The notes beneath the pieces were generated by a model that saw only the letters and a list, made by a program, of their open reading frames with translations, was not told the origin of the DNA and did no database searches. From NCBI GenBank assembly GCA_022711655.1, contig JAKLEM010000007.1:1-64000 (forward strand): a stretch of DNA of 64,000 bases. The letters are read 5' to 3'. Source of the DNA: Candidatus Auribacterota bacterium (GTDB lineage: Bacteria > Auribacterota > Ancaeobacteria > Ancaeobacterales > Ancaeobacteraceae). Of this stretch, positions 26,758 to 35,509 are shown in pieces. Within the stretch, counting starts at the first letter, position 1. Each line of letters opens with the position of its first letter. The position numbers and the translations under genes are program-made.

Positions 26758-28155
26758 ATGACGATTCGCATCTTCCATCAACCGAAAACACCCCGCCTGC
26801 GGCGGCTGGCCGCCGCCCTGATCTGCGCCCTTCTGTTCGCCTCTCGTTTCGCGCTGTGCGCAGACACCGGCCTGCTCGAGAAAGAAGGAGACCTCTGGAT
26901 GAAACAGGAGCGCCCGAACGAGGCGCTCGCCTGTTACGGCCGGATCCTGGACAAATCCCCGAAAGACGCCGCGATCAACAAGAAAGCCGCCCGCGCCTGC
27001 ATGAAGATCGCCGAGGCGCACATCGCGAAAAGCGAATACGCCGATGCCGCCTTTTTTCTCAGGAAAGCGGCATGGCACAACCCCGGCGACAGCGCTCCCG
27101 GCGACGCGCTCGAGCGCGTCAAGAAACTGGACGCCGCTGCAACGGGAACGCACGAATCGGCCGTAGAACAACTCAAGCAGGAATATGGCAAGCGGCCAGG
27201 CGACGCCGCCGTCGCCGAAAAGCTGTGCGCCGCCTACCGCGACTGGGCGGTCTATTCGTACCGGTCGGGCTACGCCGAGAGGGCGCTCGTGATCGTTAAC
27301 GAGTGGACCGCGTTCGCGCCCAAGGACGCCTCGCCGCTCATCCTCGCCGGGTCGATCCACTATCAAAACGGAGACTTCGAACGCGCCGCCGACTGTTTCA
27401 GCAGGGCGCGGCGCATCGACCCGAAAGCGGCGGCGATGCTGAAAGGGATACAGGAGAAGATGGGTCGGGAGCGGTCGATCGAACAGGGATCGCGTTCCCG
27501 CGCCAGCGGGCATTTCACGATCTTCGACCCTTCCGGAGCGGGCGCCATCTACACCGCCGACGTCCTCGCCGTCCTCGAACGGGCGCGCACCGCGATCATG
27601 AGCTCGTTCGACCTCCGCACCGACGCCCCCGTCCCCGTGATCATCTACACAGGCCAACAGTTCGACGAGACCACCGGCCAGGCTGGGCGCGCGGCGGGGC
27701 TGTACGACGGCAAGATCAGGATCAACCGTTCAGACGTCGAACAGGGCCGCCAGCGGATGGAGAACGTCCTCTACCACGAATACGCGCACGCCGCCCTCGT
27801 CCACGCCGTTTCGCCGAAGATCCCCCGATGGTTCCACGAAGGCTTCGCGCAGTACAACGAGCCCTCGCAGGAAAAGCCCGAGACATACGCCGGCCGCATG
27901 GCAGACTTTCTGCGCAAAGGTACGGACCTCTCGCGCGGGATCGACTCTCTCTTTTCCGGGCCGCCGCAGCTCGCATATACGGCGGCGCGGCTCTTTTTTC
28001 GCCAGCTGGTGAACTCTTACGGCGCCGACGGCATCCGGCGGCTTTTCGCAAAACTGCGAAAGGGGACCGATTGGCGCACCGCCGTCAAGCAGACCTTCGG
28101 CAAAGACCAGTCAGAGCTCGAGGGGGAGTTCGCCAAGACGTTCCGGAGGCTGTAG
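26758..28155 (+). CDS. Secreted TPR protein with peptidase MA-like metalloprotease domain
   Basis: 465 residues. Signal peptide (LAAALICALLFASRFALC) followed by tetratricopeptide-like helices to about residue 240 and then a gluzincin domain. The zinc motif is HEYAH (340-344), with a third ligand in WFHEGFAQ (Glu361). TPR plus peptidase MA proteins are common in environmental anaerobes and are predicted to be envelope proteases; substrates are not known. There is no clear Shine-Dalgarno sequence before the ATG, and a TATGAT box ends only 11 nt upstream, so the leader is very short. Confidence 0.88.
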   Translation: MTIRIFHQPKTPRLRRLAAALICALLFASRFALCADTGLLEKEGDLWMKQERPNEALACYGRILDKSPKDAAINKKAARACMKIAEAHIAKSEYADAAFFLRKAAWHNPGDSAPGDALERVKKLDAAATGTHESAVEQLKQEYGKRPGDAAVAEKLCAAYRDWAVYSYRSGYAERALVIVNEWTAFAPKDASPLILAGSIHYQNGDFERAADCFSRARRIDPKAAAMLKGIQEKMGRERSIEQGSRSRASGHFTIFDPSGAGAIYTADVLAVLERARTAIMSSFDLRTDAPVPVIIYTGQQFDETTGQAGRAAGLYDGKIRINRSDVEQGRQRMENVLYHEYAHAALVHAVSPKIPRWFHEGFAQYNEPSQEKPETYAGRMADFLRKGTDLSRGIDSLFSGPPQLAYTAARLFFRQLVNSYGADGIRRLFAKLRKGTDWRTAVKQTFGKDQSELEGEFAKTFRRL

Positions 28156-28223
28156 CGGCGCACCCAAAATGGCGTGTAACATCATTTCTAGTGGAGGACA
28201 CGTCACACCCGTCGAGTTATACT

Positions 28224-28381
28224 CGAAATGGCGAAGAACGGTTCGGCTGCAAGGCGCAGGCCAGCGACCGCGGAGGCCGCCGCACAAGGGAGCGGTGGCC
28301 TGCAACGCCCCCATGCGGGGGCCGCTCCGCGAATCTGCGATTCGCCGGGTTGCCGCAGACGGGCCGTTATCCGCCATTTCG
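28224..28381 (+). repeat. Palindromic intergenic repeat, copy A
   Basis: 158 bp, in a 316-bp gap without genes. Terminal inverted repeats CGAAATGGCGAAGAACGG and its near complement at 28364-28381 match at 16 of 18 positions. Inside are two hairpins, GCCCCC-ATGC-GGGGGC (28307-28322) and GCGAATC-TGC-GATTCGC (28329-28345), with an outer GAGCGG/CCGCTC stem. The interior matches copies B and C. Copy A starts about 70 nt after the upstream stop codon. The rest of the gap holds a small TCGAG/CTCGA hairpin (28212-28226) and nothing else I can name. Confidence 0.85.
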
Positions 28382-28471
28382 GGGCGCTGATTTTCATTGC
28401 CCTAGGCGGGTGAATCACTTATCCTTATTGCCTGACAACCACACTGAAGCTCAACGCTAAACGGGGGGATT

Positions 28472-30058
28472 ATGTTCAACACCTTGCGCACGCACATGAA
28501 AAAGATATTCCTAGCACTGATCGTCCTGATCCTTCCCGCCTTCTGCTTCTGGGGGATCGGCAGCTTCATGCGCGACGAGACCAGGAAAACTGCCGGTATG
28601 ATGTACGGCAAGAAGATATCCACGGGCGACCTCGCGAAAATGCGGAGCGAGTGCATGCTGAGCGCGCTCATCCTCTACGGCAAGCGCTACGGCGACCTCG
28701 CGCAGTACATCGACTTCAACAAACAGGCGTGGGAGCGAATGCTGCTGCTCGACGAGGCGCGCCGACTCGGGATCTCGATCAGCGACGACGAGCTGGCCGT
28801 GCAGCTCCAGAGCCTCTTCAGCGTCGAGGGCAAGTTCGACAAGTCGCGCTACGACGCGTTCGTCAAACAGACGGGGGTCAACCCGATAATCCTCGAGCGG
28901 AACGTCCGCGACACCATGACCATCGGCCGCCTCACCCGCACCATCGCCGATTCGGCGGTCGTGTCGGCCAAAGAGATCGACGAGGCGCTCGAGCGGATCA
29001 CCGAGAAGCGGACAGTCGGCTACGCGGCCCTCAAGGACACCACCTACAAGCGCGACGACATCTTCGTCCCCGACCAGGACATCCAGGCCTATTACGCGGC
29101 GAACGGCTGGGAGTTCCGCGTTCCCGACAAGGTGAAAGCGGCGTACCTGTTCATCCCGTTCGACGACTTCAAAAAGAAGATTTCCGTAACGGACAAAGAG
29201 GCTGAAGCGTTCTACCAGACCAACAAGGACATTTTCCGCGACGAGCAGACCGCCGTCGCGCCGCCGTTCGACAAGATAAAAGACGAGCTCAAGGCGCGGC
29301 TGGTCGACCAGAAGGCGATCGACATGGCGTTCGAGAAGGCGACCGATATCTCGATATCGCTCTTGCAGAAGCCCGACCTCGCGGCGGCCGCGCAGGCGAA
29401 CGGTTACGCTGTCGGCCAGGCCGACTACTTCTCGCAGGGGCAGCCGGTCCCCGGGGTGGAGGCGGCCGAGGAATTCGCCGCGGCGGCGTTCGAGACGCCC
29501 GTCGGCAAGATCAGCAACGCGGTCAAGACGGCGAAAGGCTTCTACATCGTGCAGAACCTCGACCGCAAGCCGTCGTACATGCCGGCGCTGAGCGACATCA
29601 AGGACCAGGTGGCCGCGAAGGTGCGGGAGAACAAGAAACAGGATTTCCTGAAGGAGAACGCCGAACGTATCGCCCGCGAGCTCCGAGACAAGGTCTCAAA
29701 AGACAAGATGCCCTTCGACGAGGCGGCGAAATCGATGGGGCTCGACGCCGCAAAAACTGCGGCCTTCAAAATGACCGATGCGCTGGAGACGCTGACCGCG
29801 AAGGAGAAAGAAGCCGCATTCACGATCGGCAAAGGCGATGTCAGCTCGCCGGTACGCGGCCCGGATTACTACATGATCTTGTCTGTCGAACAGATCGACA
29901 GCCCCGACCTGTCGAAGCTTTCCGACGAGCGCTTGAAGCTCCGCGACCAGCTGCTCAACATCAAGCGCGACAAGGTTATCTCGATGTGGTACCGCGCGCT
30001 GCGGCAGCGGGCGCAGATGGTCGACATGACCGACGTCAAAAAGGTTCAGCCGGAATGA
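28472..30058 (+). CDS. SurA/PpiD-like periplasmic folding factor
   Basis: 528 residues. One N-terminal membrane anchor (IFLALIVLILPAFCFWGIG), then a SurA_N-type region (MYGKKISTGDLAKM..., DELAVQLQSLFSVEGKFDKSRYD split across it) as in PpiD, followed by a parvulin-like segment (about 320-370, GKISNAVKTAKGFYIVQNL) and a C-terminal chaperone part. PpiD-like proteins help newly exported proteins fold at the membrane. Peptidyl-prolyl isomerase activity is uncertain because the parvulin part is divergent. The TGA stop is the first three bases of repeat copy B. Confidence 0.85.
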   Translation: MFNTLRTHMKKIFLALIVLILPAFCFWGIGSFMRDETRKTAGMMYGKKISTGDLAKMRSECMLSALILYGKRYGDLAQYIDFNKQAWERMLLLDEARRLGISISDDELAVQLQSLFSVEGKFDKSRYDAFVKQTGVNPIILERNVRDTMTIGRLTRTIADSAVVSAKEIDEALERITEKRTVGYAALKDTTYKRDDIFVPDQDIQAYYAANGWEFRVPDKVKAAYLFIPFDDFKKKISVTDKEAEAFYQTNKDIFRDEQTAVAPPFDKIKDELKARLVDQKAIDMAFEKATDISISLLQKPDLAAAAQANGYAVGQADYFSQGQPVPGVEAAEEFAAAAFETPVGKISNAVKTAKGFYIVQNLDRKPSYMPALSDIKDQVAAKVRENKKQDFLKENAERIARELRDKVSKDKMPFDEAAKSMGLDAAKTAAFKMTDALETLTAKEKEAAFTIGKGDVSSPVRGPDYYMILSVEQIDSPDLSKLSDERLKLRDQLLNIKRDKVISMWYRALRQRAQMVDMTDVKKVQPE

Positions 30059-30226
30059 AACGGCGGATAACCGCTCGTCTGCGGCAACCCGGCGAATCGC
30101 AGATTCGCGGAGCGGCCCCCGCATGGGGGCGTTGCCCGCCACCGCTCCCTTTGTGCGGCGTACTTACCAGTACGCCTCCGCGGTCGCTGGCGGGCGCCTT
30201 GCATCCGAACGGTTCTTCGCCGTTTC
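30056..30226 (-). repeat. Palindromic intergenic repeat, copy B
   Basis: 171 bp, in the opposite orientation to copy A. Ends are GAAACGGCGGATAACCG and the complement of GAAACGGCGAAGAACCG. Contains the same three hairpins: GGCGTACT/AGTACGCC, the CCCCC-ATG type stem, and CGAATC/GATTCG. It begins inside the stop codon of the PpiD-like gene (TGAAACGG) and fills nearly all of the gap to the convergent amrS stop. Confidence 0.88.
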
Positions 30227-30254
30227 TCCACAAATTGTAGTATTGGGCAGAAAC

Positions 30255-31250
30255 TCAGACTCCAACAATATCAGTTGCGCGGCCGCACTTCGCGCATTTC
30301 CCGTCTTTGATGCCAACGATCCGCGCCGAGTAGCCCCGCCGTTGGACCTGGAGATTTCCGCACGCCGGACAGAGCGTATTGTCCCGATCGCCGCCGCCCG
30401 CATTCCCGACGTAGACATACTTCAGCTTTTCCCGGGCGATCGCACAGGCCTTTTCGAGCGTCGCGACCGGCGTCGGGGGGATGTCCAGCTTATACATCGG
30501 GAAATAGCGCGAGAAATGGAGCGGCACGAGGTCGCCGGCGGCGACGCTGAGCCAGTCCCGGAGCTTTTCGAAATTTTCCGGCGCGTCGTTCAGCGTCGGG
30601 ATCACGAGGTTGGTCACCTCGACGTGGCATCCGCCCTTGACCGCCAGCTCAACCGTCTTTAAAACAGGGGCCAGCATACCCGAGCAGACCTTCCGGTAGA
30701 AACCGTCGTCCATCGATTTCACGTCCACATTCATGGCGTCGACGTAGGGGATGAGCGCGCGCAGCGGCTTCTCGTTAACGAGGCCGTTGGTGACAAGCAC
30801 GTTCCTGAGCCCCGCCGCCCGCGCGAGCCTTGCCGTCTCAAGGACATATTCGAACCAGATCATCGGCTCTGTGTAGGTGTAGGCGATCCCGAACGAGCCG
30901 TCCCGCAGCGCCGCGCGGACCGCCGCGGACGGCGTAACTTCTTCATCCGGCGCGTCCGGGTCCTGGGATATCGAGTAGTTTTGGCAGAACGCGCAGGAGA
31001 GATTGCACCCCTTCGTCCCGAAGCTGCTGATCAACCGGCCGGGATGGAAGTGGTAGAGCGGCTTCTTCTCGATCGGGTCGAGGCCGTAGGAAGTGACCCG
31101 CGCGAAGATGTCGCTGTAGAGCACGCCGCCGCGGTTGGAGCGGACCCGGCAGAAACCGGCCTTCCCGTCGGCGACGATGCAGTTATGCGGGCAGAGGCCG
31201 CACTGGGCCTTGTTGCCGTCGAGCTTCGTGTAATAAAGCGCTTCTTTCAT
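30255..31250 (-). CDS. amrS: AmmeMemoRadiSam-system radical SAM enzyme
   Basis: 331 residues. The N-terminal CGLCPHNC block and GFCRVR precede the radical SAM motif CNLSCAFC (CX3CX2C). The C-terminus has two CxxC pairs (CPACG, CAKCG), probably a zinc or extra cluster site. This matches AmrS, related to pyruvate-formate-lyase-activating enzymes; the biological reaction is unresolved. No AmrA or AmrB partner is adjacent. It starts two nt after the LarA-like gene, whose end provides the AAGGA ribosome binding site, so the two are coupled. Confidence 0.92.
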   Translation of the reverse strand: MKEALYYTKLDGNKAQCGLCPHNCIVADGKAGFCRVRSNRGGVLYSDIFARVTSYGLDPIEKKPLYHFHPGRLISSFGTKGCNLSCAFCQNYSISQDPDAPDEEVTPSAAVRAALRDGSFGIAYTYTEPMIWFEYVLETARLARAAGLRNVLVTNGLVNEKPLRALIPYVDAMNVDVKSMDDGFYRKVCSGMLAPVLKTVELAVKGGCHVEVTNLVIPTLNDAPENFEKLRDWLSVAAGDLVPLHFSRYFPMYKLDIPPTPVATLEKACAIAREKLKYVYVGNAGGGDRDNTLCPACGNLQVQRRGYSARIVGIKDGKCAKCGRATDIVGV

Positions 31251-31252
31251 CG

Positions 31253-32623
31253 TTATCCTTCAGCCTTGCAGCGCGGCATCATGAGCCCCGCGCCCGAAAG
31301 CACCGCAACCGAGAGACCGTCACGCCCCCGGCGCTTCTTTTCTTGCGCGATAGCGTCGTCGATCGTCAAGGCATACGTGAACGCGGTCTTCTCCACCGTC
31401 GACCTGTCGAGCCCGGATACCAGGTACAGGCGCACGCCCGGCGGCAGCAGGTGCCAGAAGCCGATCCGGCAGGTGATCTCGTTGACGACCATCGTCCCGC
31501 CGACACCGAAACAGCACTCTCCGACGCAGATGATCGCTCCGCCCGGCCTGACCAGCCGGCCCGCGGGTGGCACCACCTTCGTCAGCTGGTAGAGATTGAC
31601 CGCCTCGGGCAGCCCCTCGGCGCTGACGACTATGTCGGCCGGTTCCGCCTCAACGTCGGCTATCCGACGGCACAGCTCGGAGCCCCGCCGCTGCGCCGCG
31701 ACAGGGTCACCCGAAAAAACGCCGGCGAGCGTCTTGTCCGGATTCATCACGGCGTTCACGGCGAAAGATCTCCCGCACAACGCGCCCGCCCTTTCGATAT
31801 ATTCGCGCAGCAGGTTGTTTTCGTTGCGGCCCAGCGCCGCCGTCGGATGGTTCATCATGAAATGATTCTTCGCAATGTCTCTGCGGCGGGCGCACCCGGG
31901 AAAGACTGCCTTCAGCCCGCCGGAAAAGCCGGCAAGGAAGTGCGGCTTGATCTGTCCGATCAGGATCCTGATATCGGCATCGGCCGCGGCGCGGTTGATC
32001 CTGACCTTCGTACGGAACGATGCGCCGAAGATGAAGAGGGCGCGGCCGAACATCGTGTACCCAGCGCAGTCAGCCGCGCCCGCCGCGTCACCCCTGCAGA
32101 GCGCGGACGCGACCCGGCGCAGGTCGCCGGGCAACGAGGAAAACGAGCGGACCAGGTGGCGGAGCGCCTGCGCAAAGAAGAAGAGCCGTTCTTTGCCCGG
32201 CAGGCGCCCCACGATCCTCATGGAGTCGTTGTCGCGTGCGTCGTGGTTGACGACCGCGAAACGCGCGCGGATGTCTCTGGTAAGGCCTATCCGCTCCGGG
32301 TCGGAAAGAGTGTGGCTCCCGTTCGCGATGACGATGGTGACGCGCGCCGGGTCGGCATGCGATATTTCGGCGAGCACCGTCCTGAGGAACCGTTCCTGGG
32401 GAAAGAGGCGCGCGGCGTCGCTGACGATAACGGCGACCCTGTCCGCCGGCCTGACGATCTCGCGCAGCGGCTCGGTCCCGATCGGTTTCCGGAGAGAATC
32501 GCGGACAGCGCCTTCGACGTCCGTAATTGCCGGGGCCGGCGCGCAGGAATAGATGCGGACGTTCTTCTCGCGCGGCGACCAGCGAAGGCCGCGCTCGCCG
32601 TATGGCAGGGTTATCTCGCTCAT
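31253..32623 (-). CDS. LarA-like nickel-pincer racemase family protein
   Basis: 456 residues. Visible LarA-family blocks: VAVIVSDAARLFP, NGSHTLSD, NHDARDN, and KPHFLAGFSGGLKAVFPGCA. The last contains the His and Lys that hold the nickel-pincer (NPN) cofactor in lactate racemase. LarA homologues racemise or epimerise 2-hydroxy acids; the substrate here is unknown. The cofactor-building genes larB, larC and larE are not in the window. It forms an operon with amrS downstream. Confidence 0.88.
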   Translation of the reverse strand: MSEITLPYGERGLRWSPREKNVRIYSCAPAPAITDVEGAVRDSLRKPIGTEPLREIVRPADRVAVIVSDAARLFPQERFLRTVLAEISHADPARVTIVIANGSHTLSDPERIGLTRDIRARFAVVNHDARDNDSMRIVGRLPGKERLFFFAQALRHLVRSFSSLPGDLRRVASALCRGDAAGAADCAGYTMFGRALFIFGASFRTKVRINRAAADADIRILIGQIKPHFLAGFSGGLKAVFPGCARRRDIAKNHFMMNHPTAALGRNENNLLREYIERAGALCGRSFAVNAVMNPDKTLAGVFSGDPVAAQRRGSELCRRIADVEAEPADIVVSAEGLPEAVNLYQLTKVVPPAGRLVRPGGAIICVGECCFGVGGTMVVNEITCRIGFWHLLPPGVRLYLVSGLDRSTVEKTAFTYALTIDDAIAQEKKRRGRDGLSVAVLSGAGLMMPRCKAEG

Positions 32624-32650
32624 GTCTTATCCCCGGAAATGAGGCCAAAT

Positions 32651-32712
32651 AAAAAACGCACAGCGACGAGCATCCTTCGCGGACCGGACCGGGAATCTCT
32701 GCACGCTGTGCG
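32651..32712 (-). terminator. Intrinsic terminator abutting the methyltransferase stop
   Basis: CGCACAGCG (complement of 32704-32712) immediately follows the TAG stop and pairs with CGCTGTGCG (complement of 32657-32665) around a GC-rich loop. It is followed by TTTTTT (32656-32651) and ATTT. This is a convincing Rho-independent terminator except for the long loop. Confidence 0.75.
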
Positions 32713-33381
32713 CTACTTTTTCGCCGTCGCGACGACCATCATGATAGGCAGACCCTTGAAGTTGTTACGGTGCTTCACGGGGCTGAAGCCTGCCTTGCCG
32801 AAGAGCTCTTTGAAATCGCCGGAGTTGAGATGCCGCACGTCCCCTTCCAGCCATTCGACGATGCCGTCGTAGATGAACCTGCCGACGATGTTGTCTTTGA
32901 AGCCGTCAACGATCAGCGCCCTGCCTCCCGGCTTGAGGACGCGGTGCATCTCCCGCGCGACGCGCTCCTGGCGGGGATAGTGGTGGAACGAATTCGAGCA
33001 GGTGATGTAATCGAACGAATTGCTGGCGTACGGGAGGTGTTCGGAGTCGGCGATCTTGATCTTGACCGTCCCGGCGCCGCCGGCGGTCACCGCCAAGTCG
33101 AGCTTCTTCTTCGCCTTCCCCACCATCTCGCAGGAGAGGTCCATGCAGAAGATCGAAGAGTACGGGAACTGCGAGGCCATGCGGAACGCGAAAACGCACG
33201 TGCCGCACCCGATGTCGAGTATCCGCACATGTCGCCCGGAGTCTATCTCGCTCATGATAAGGTCGTGCGACGGCTTGAAGAGGAAGCGCTGCAGGATACT
33301 GCGGTCGTACTTGTGCGCCCAGCCGTCAAACTCGGCCCGCGCCGTATCTTTCATCTTGAGAGGCTCAATGATCTTTCTCAT
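32713..33381 (-). CDS. Class I SAM-dependent methyltransferase (UbiE/Methyltransf_11 type)
   Basis: 222 residues from the ATG at 33381 (AGGA upstream). Motif I is RILDIGCGTC (about 53-62), motif II is CMDLSCEMV, and the post-motif YITCSNSFHHYP and LKPGGRALIVD blocks are typical of methyltransferases acting on small molecules or lipids. The substrate is not identifiable. The gene stands alone between a terminator and repeat F. Confidence 0.9.
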   Translation of the reverse strand: MRKIIEPLKMKDTARAEFDGWAHKYDRSILQRFLFKPSHDLIMSEIDSGRHVRILDIGCGTCVFAFRMASQFPYSSIFCMDLSCEMVGKAKKKLDLAVTAGGAGTVKIKIADSEHLPYASNSFDYITCSNSFHHYPRQERVAREMHRVLKPGGRALIVDGFKDNIVGRFIYDGIVEWLEGDVRHLNSGDFKELFGKAGFSPVKHRNNFKGLPIMMVVATAKK

Positions 33382-33449
33382 GCGAATATCCTACTGCATG
33401 AGCAGGATGGTGTAAACGGAATAATAATGACCGCCTTCACCGTTGAGAA

Positions 33450-33645
33450 GCGGTTTGCCGGGCGGCATTATTTCAGCACATTGAGAATTTCTGCGGCAAG
33501 CCGGCAAATCGTAAGATTTGCGGACCAGCCCCCGCATGGGGGCTTGGTCGCCGACAGCATGTCGGCGCGCAGAAATTCTCGCTGAGCGAGGGTCACCGCC
33601 GGAGGGACCCGAGCGATGCTGAAAGAATGTCGCCCGGCAAACCGC
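33450..33645. repeat. Large nested palindrome related to the intergenic repeats (copy F)
   Basis: About 196 bp. The outer arms at 33450-33479 and 33617-33645 are near-perfect complements (GCGGTTTGCC... with ...GGCAAACCGC). A perfect 13-bp inner stem GAGAATTTCTGCG (33484-33496) pairs with 33568-33580. Inside are CAAATC/GATTTG, CCCCC-ATG type and GCCGACA/TGTCGGC hairpins. The stretch 33491-33550 is clearly homologous to the core of copies A and B, while the outer arms are different. It begins about 20 nt beyond the MFS stop. Confidence 0.8.
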
Positions 33646-33664
33646 CGCACCCTGGGTACGATCC

Positions 33665-34960
33665 TCAATCGATGTCTGTCACGATCGTCTTCTTAAGTCC
33701 GAACATGCTGTAGAAAAGCTCGGCGTTGCCGACGTGACGGACGACGCGGACCTCGCGTATCAGGCGCGCGAAGAGCGCGGGGACGAGCCGCATCAGCCCC
33801 GAGAGGAGGAAGAGCGTCATGATGCGGTATTCGAACAGCCACGGGAGATGCGTCGCGAGGTAGCCGCCGATCTGCGCCCCGATGAAGAGGCCGGCGCCGT
33901 TGATGACGTTGTAGTATGCGATGCACCTGCTTCGCTTCGCCGGCGACACTACGGCGTCGTAGATGAAATTGGAGACGCACATGTTGAACCCCGCCCAGAA
34001 GAAGCCGGAGAAGACCTGGATGACGATCAGGTAGAGGATGTTGTGCGAGAACAGCCAGAGCACCGGGATCACCGGCAGGAAGAGGGCGCACGACTTGATC
34101 ACGCGGACGTTGCCCACCACGTCGGCATGCCTCCCCCACCGCTCCATCATGACGAGGCCCGTCAGCGTCGCGGAGAGCGAGATGACCGTATAGGTCATGT
34201 AGTTGAACTGCAGGTCGCGGAGCATGTAGATCGCGAAGAACGGGCTGGCGATGTTCACCGCGCAGCTCATGCCGCCGACGATCAGCGTAAAGTTGGCGAA
34301 ATTGCTCTTCCCCGCGCGCCTGACGAACTGCCAGAAGGTGAACCGCGCCTCCGGGGCCGGCCGGTACCGCCGCTCGAACATCCGGGTCAGGAAATACCAC
34401 GACGCCATGCGGCTGGCGAACGCGACGGCAAAGATGACGGAGTACCCGATAAGATTGCCGCGCCCGAACAGCCACAGGACGCTCCCCGCCAGAAAGCTGC
34501 TGCCGACGATCACGAGCCCCAGCGTCTTGCTGCGCCAGCCGAAATACTTACCGCGCGACCGCACCGGGATATACTCCGCCATCATGCTGGACCACGCGGG
34601 GAGGCAGAACGCGCCGAGCGCGGCGTAGACGACGACAAAGGCGATCAGAAGCGCGATGCTCCGGCCGAACAGGTACGGCACGAGCAGGATCGGCAGCCAC
34701 ATGAGCGCCTGCAGGAGGATGCAGCCGACGATGATCCGGCGCCTGCTCCTGGCGAGATCGATCGCTTCGGACGTGAAGAGCTGGGACAGCGCGCCGACGA
34801 GGCCCGGCAGAGCGGCCAGGAGCGCGACCTGCCGCGCTGACGCGCTCATCATGACGCAGTACGGCATGAGGAACAGGTCGCCGACGCCGAACATGATCGA
34901 GAAAAAGAGCCCGTCTTTATAGGAGTACTTCAGGCTCTGCCGGATGACGCCGGTGAACAT
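33665..34960 (-). CDS. Major facilitator superfamily transporter
   Basis: 431 residues with about twelve predicted membrane helices, Arg/Lys-rich loops after helix 2 and between helices 6 and 7 (VRRAGKSNFANF), and the TM4-5 region PVRSRGKYFGWRSK typical of MFS proteins. The substrate cannot be inferred. It stands alone on the minus strand, with repeat F just beyond its stop. Confidence 0.9.
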   Translation of the reverse strand: MFTGVIRQSLKYSYKDGLFFSIMFGVGDLFLMPYCVMMSASARQVALLAALPGLVGALSQLFTSEAIDLARSRRRIIVGCILLQALMWLPILLVPYLFGRSIALLIAFVVVYAALGAFCLPAWSSMMAEYIPVRSRGKYFGWRSKTLGLVIVGSSFLAGSVLWLFGRGNLIGYSVIFAVAFASRMASWYFLTRMFERRYRPAPEARFTFWQFVRRAGKSNFANFTLIVGGMSCAVNIASPFFAIYMLRDLQFNYMTYTVISLSATLTGLVMMERWGRHADVVGNVRVIKSCALFLPVIPVLWLFSHNILYLIVIQVFSGFFWAGFNMCVSNFIYDAVVSPAKRSRCIAYYNVINGAGLFIGAQIGGYLATHLPWLFEYRIMTLFLLSGLMRLVPALFARLIREVRVVRHVGNAELFYSMFGLKKTIVTDID

Positions 34961-35013
34961 CGACTGCCTCTCTTATCGAAACGCGCCGGGGATCCGGCGC
35001 GGCGGTGTGCGCA

Positions 35014-35075
35014 TAAAAACAAGACGATCAAGCGCCGGGGCCGCAAGATGCCGGGCAGCCGTCGAGCGCCTGATC
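35014..35075 (-). terminator. Probable terminator after the DUF559 gene
   Basis: GATCAGGCGC (complement of 35066-35075) pairs with GGCGCTTGATC (complement of 35026-35036), leaving a loop of about 30 nt, followed on the minus strand by GTCTTGTTTTTAT. It lies about 30 nt beyond the DUF559 stop. Confidence 0.5.
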
Positions 35076-35103
35076 GCCTGCGACGATCAAACTCTGTCAA
35101 ACA

Positions 35104-35469
35104 CTACCCGTTGATTTCTGCAACGGACGCGGCGGAGCACGCGTCGACAATATTCTCCAGGACACCCTGCATGTCGATGAACATCTCGCTGTCCCAGAAC
35201 CGCAGGACGGTGTAGCCCTGCTGTTTGAGCCACGCGTCCCGCTTCTTGTCTTTCCGCGAGAAGAGGTCCTGGTTCTCGTCGCACTCGATGATCACCCGCT
35301 TTGCGGCGCAGAAGAAGTCCACGGTATACTCGCCGACCGGCTCGCGCCTGGTGAACACCAGTCCCGAAAACCGCTCCGACTGCAGCTGCCCCCACAGGAG
35401 CTCTTCGCACTCGCTCGTCTGCTCGATATCGCTTTTCACTTCACGGGTATCGATCACTGTTTCTCGCAT
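35104..35469 (-). CDS. DUF559 (Vsr-like fold) endonuclease-domain protein
   Basis: 121 residues. The family pattern is clear: EELLWGQLQSERFSGLVFTR, then YTVDFFCAAKRVIIECDENQ with the PD-(D/E)XK-type acidic residues, then RDAWLKQQGYTVLRFWDSE. These small proteins share the very-short-patch-repair endonuclease fold; their biological job is unknown. It follows the epimerase gene by 40 nt on the same strand. Confidence 0.88.
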   Translation of the reverse strand: MRETVIDTREVKSDIEQTSECEELLWGQLQSERFSGLVFTRREPVGEYTVDFFCAAKRVIIECDENQDLFSRKDKKRDAWLKQQGYTVLRFWDSEMFIDMQGVLENIVDACSAASVAEING

Positions 35470-35509
35470 ACCACCCCTTTCTTGCGCGTCCCGGCCGGGA
35501 GCGCATCGT

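Noticed and set aside
28156-28471. Possible CRISPR array in the repeat-rich gap
   Set aside because: The repeats are inverted palindromes with no regular direct repeats and no spacers; no cas genes are present.
32657-32712. Hairpin after the methyltransferase as another member of the stop-docking repeat family
   Set aside because: It also touches a stop codon, but its sequence (CGCACAGCG) is unrelated to GAAACGG and it has a T-run, so it is an ordinary terminator.
35104-35469. DUF559 protein as a restriction or mismatch-repair system component
   Set aside because: No methyltransferase specific for DNA or mismatch repair genes are adjacent; the gene sits alone after an epimerase, so no system can be claimed.
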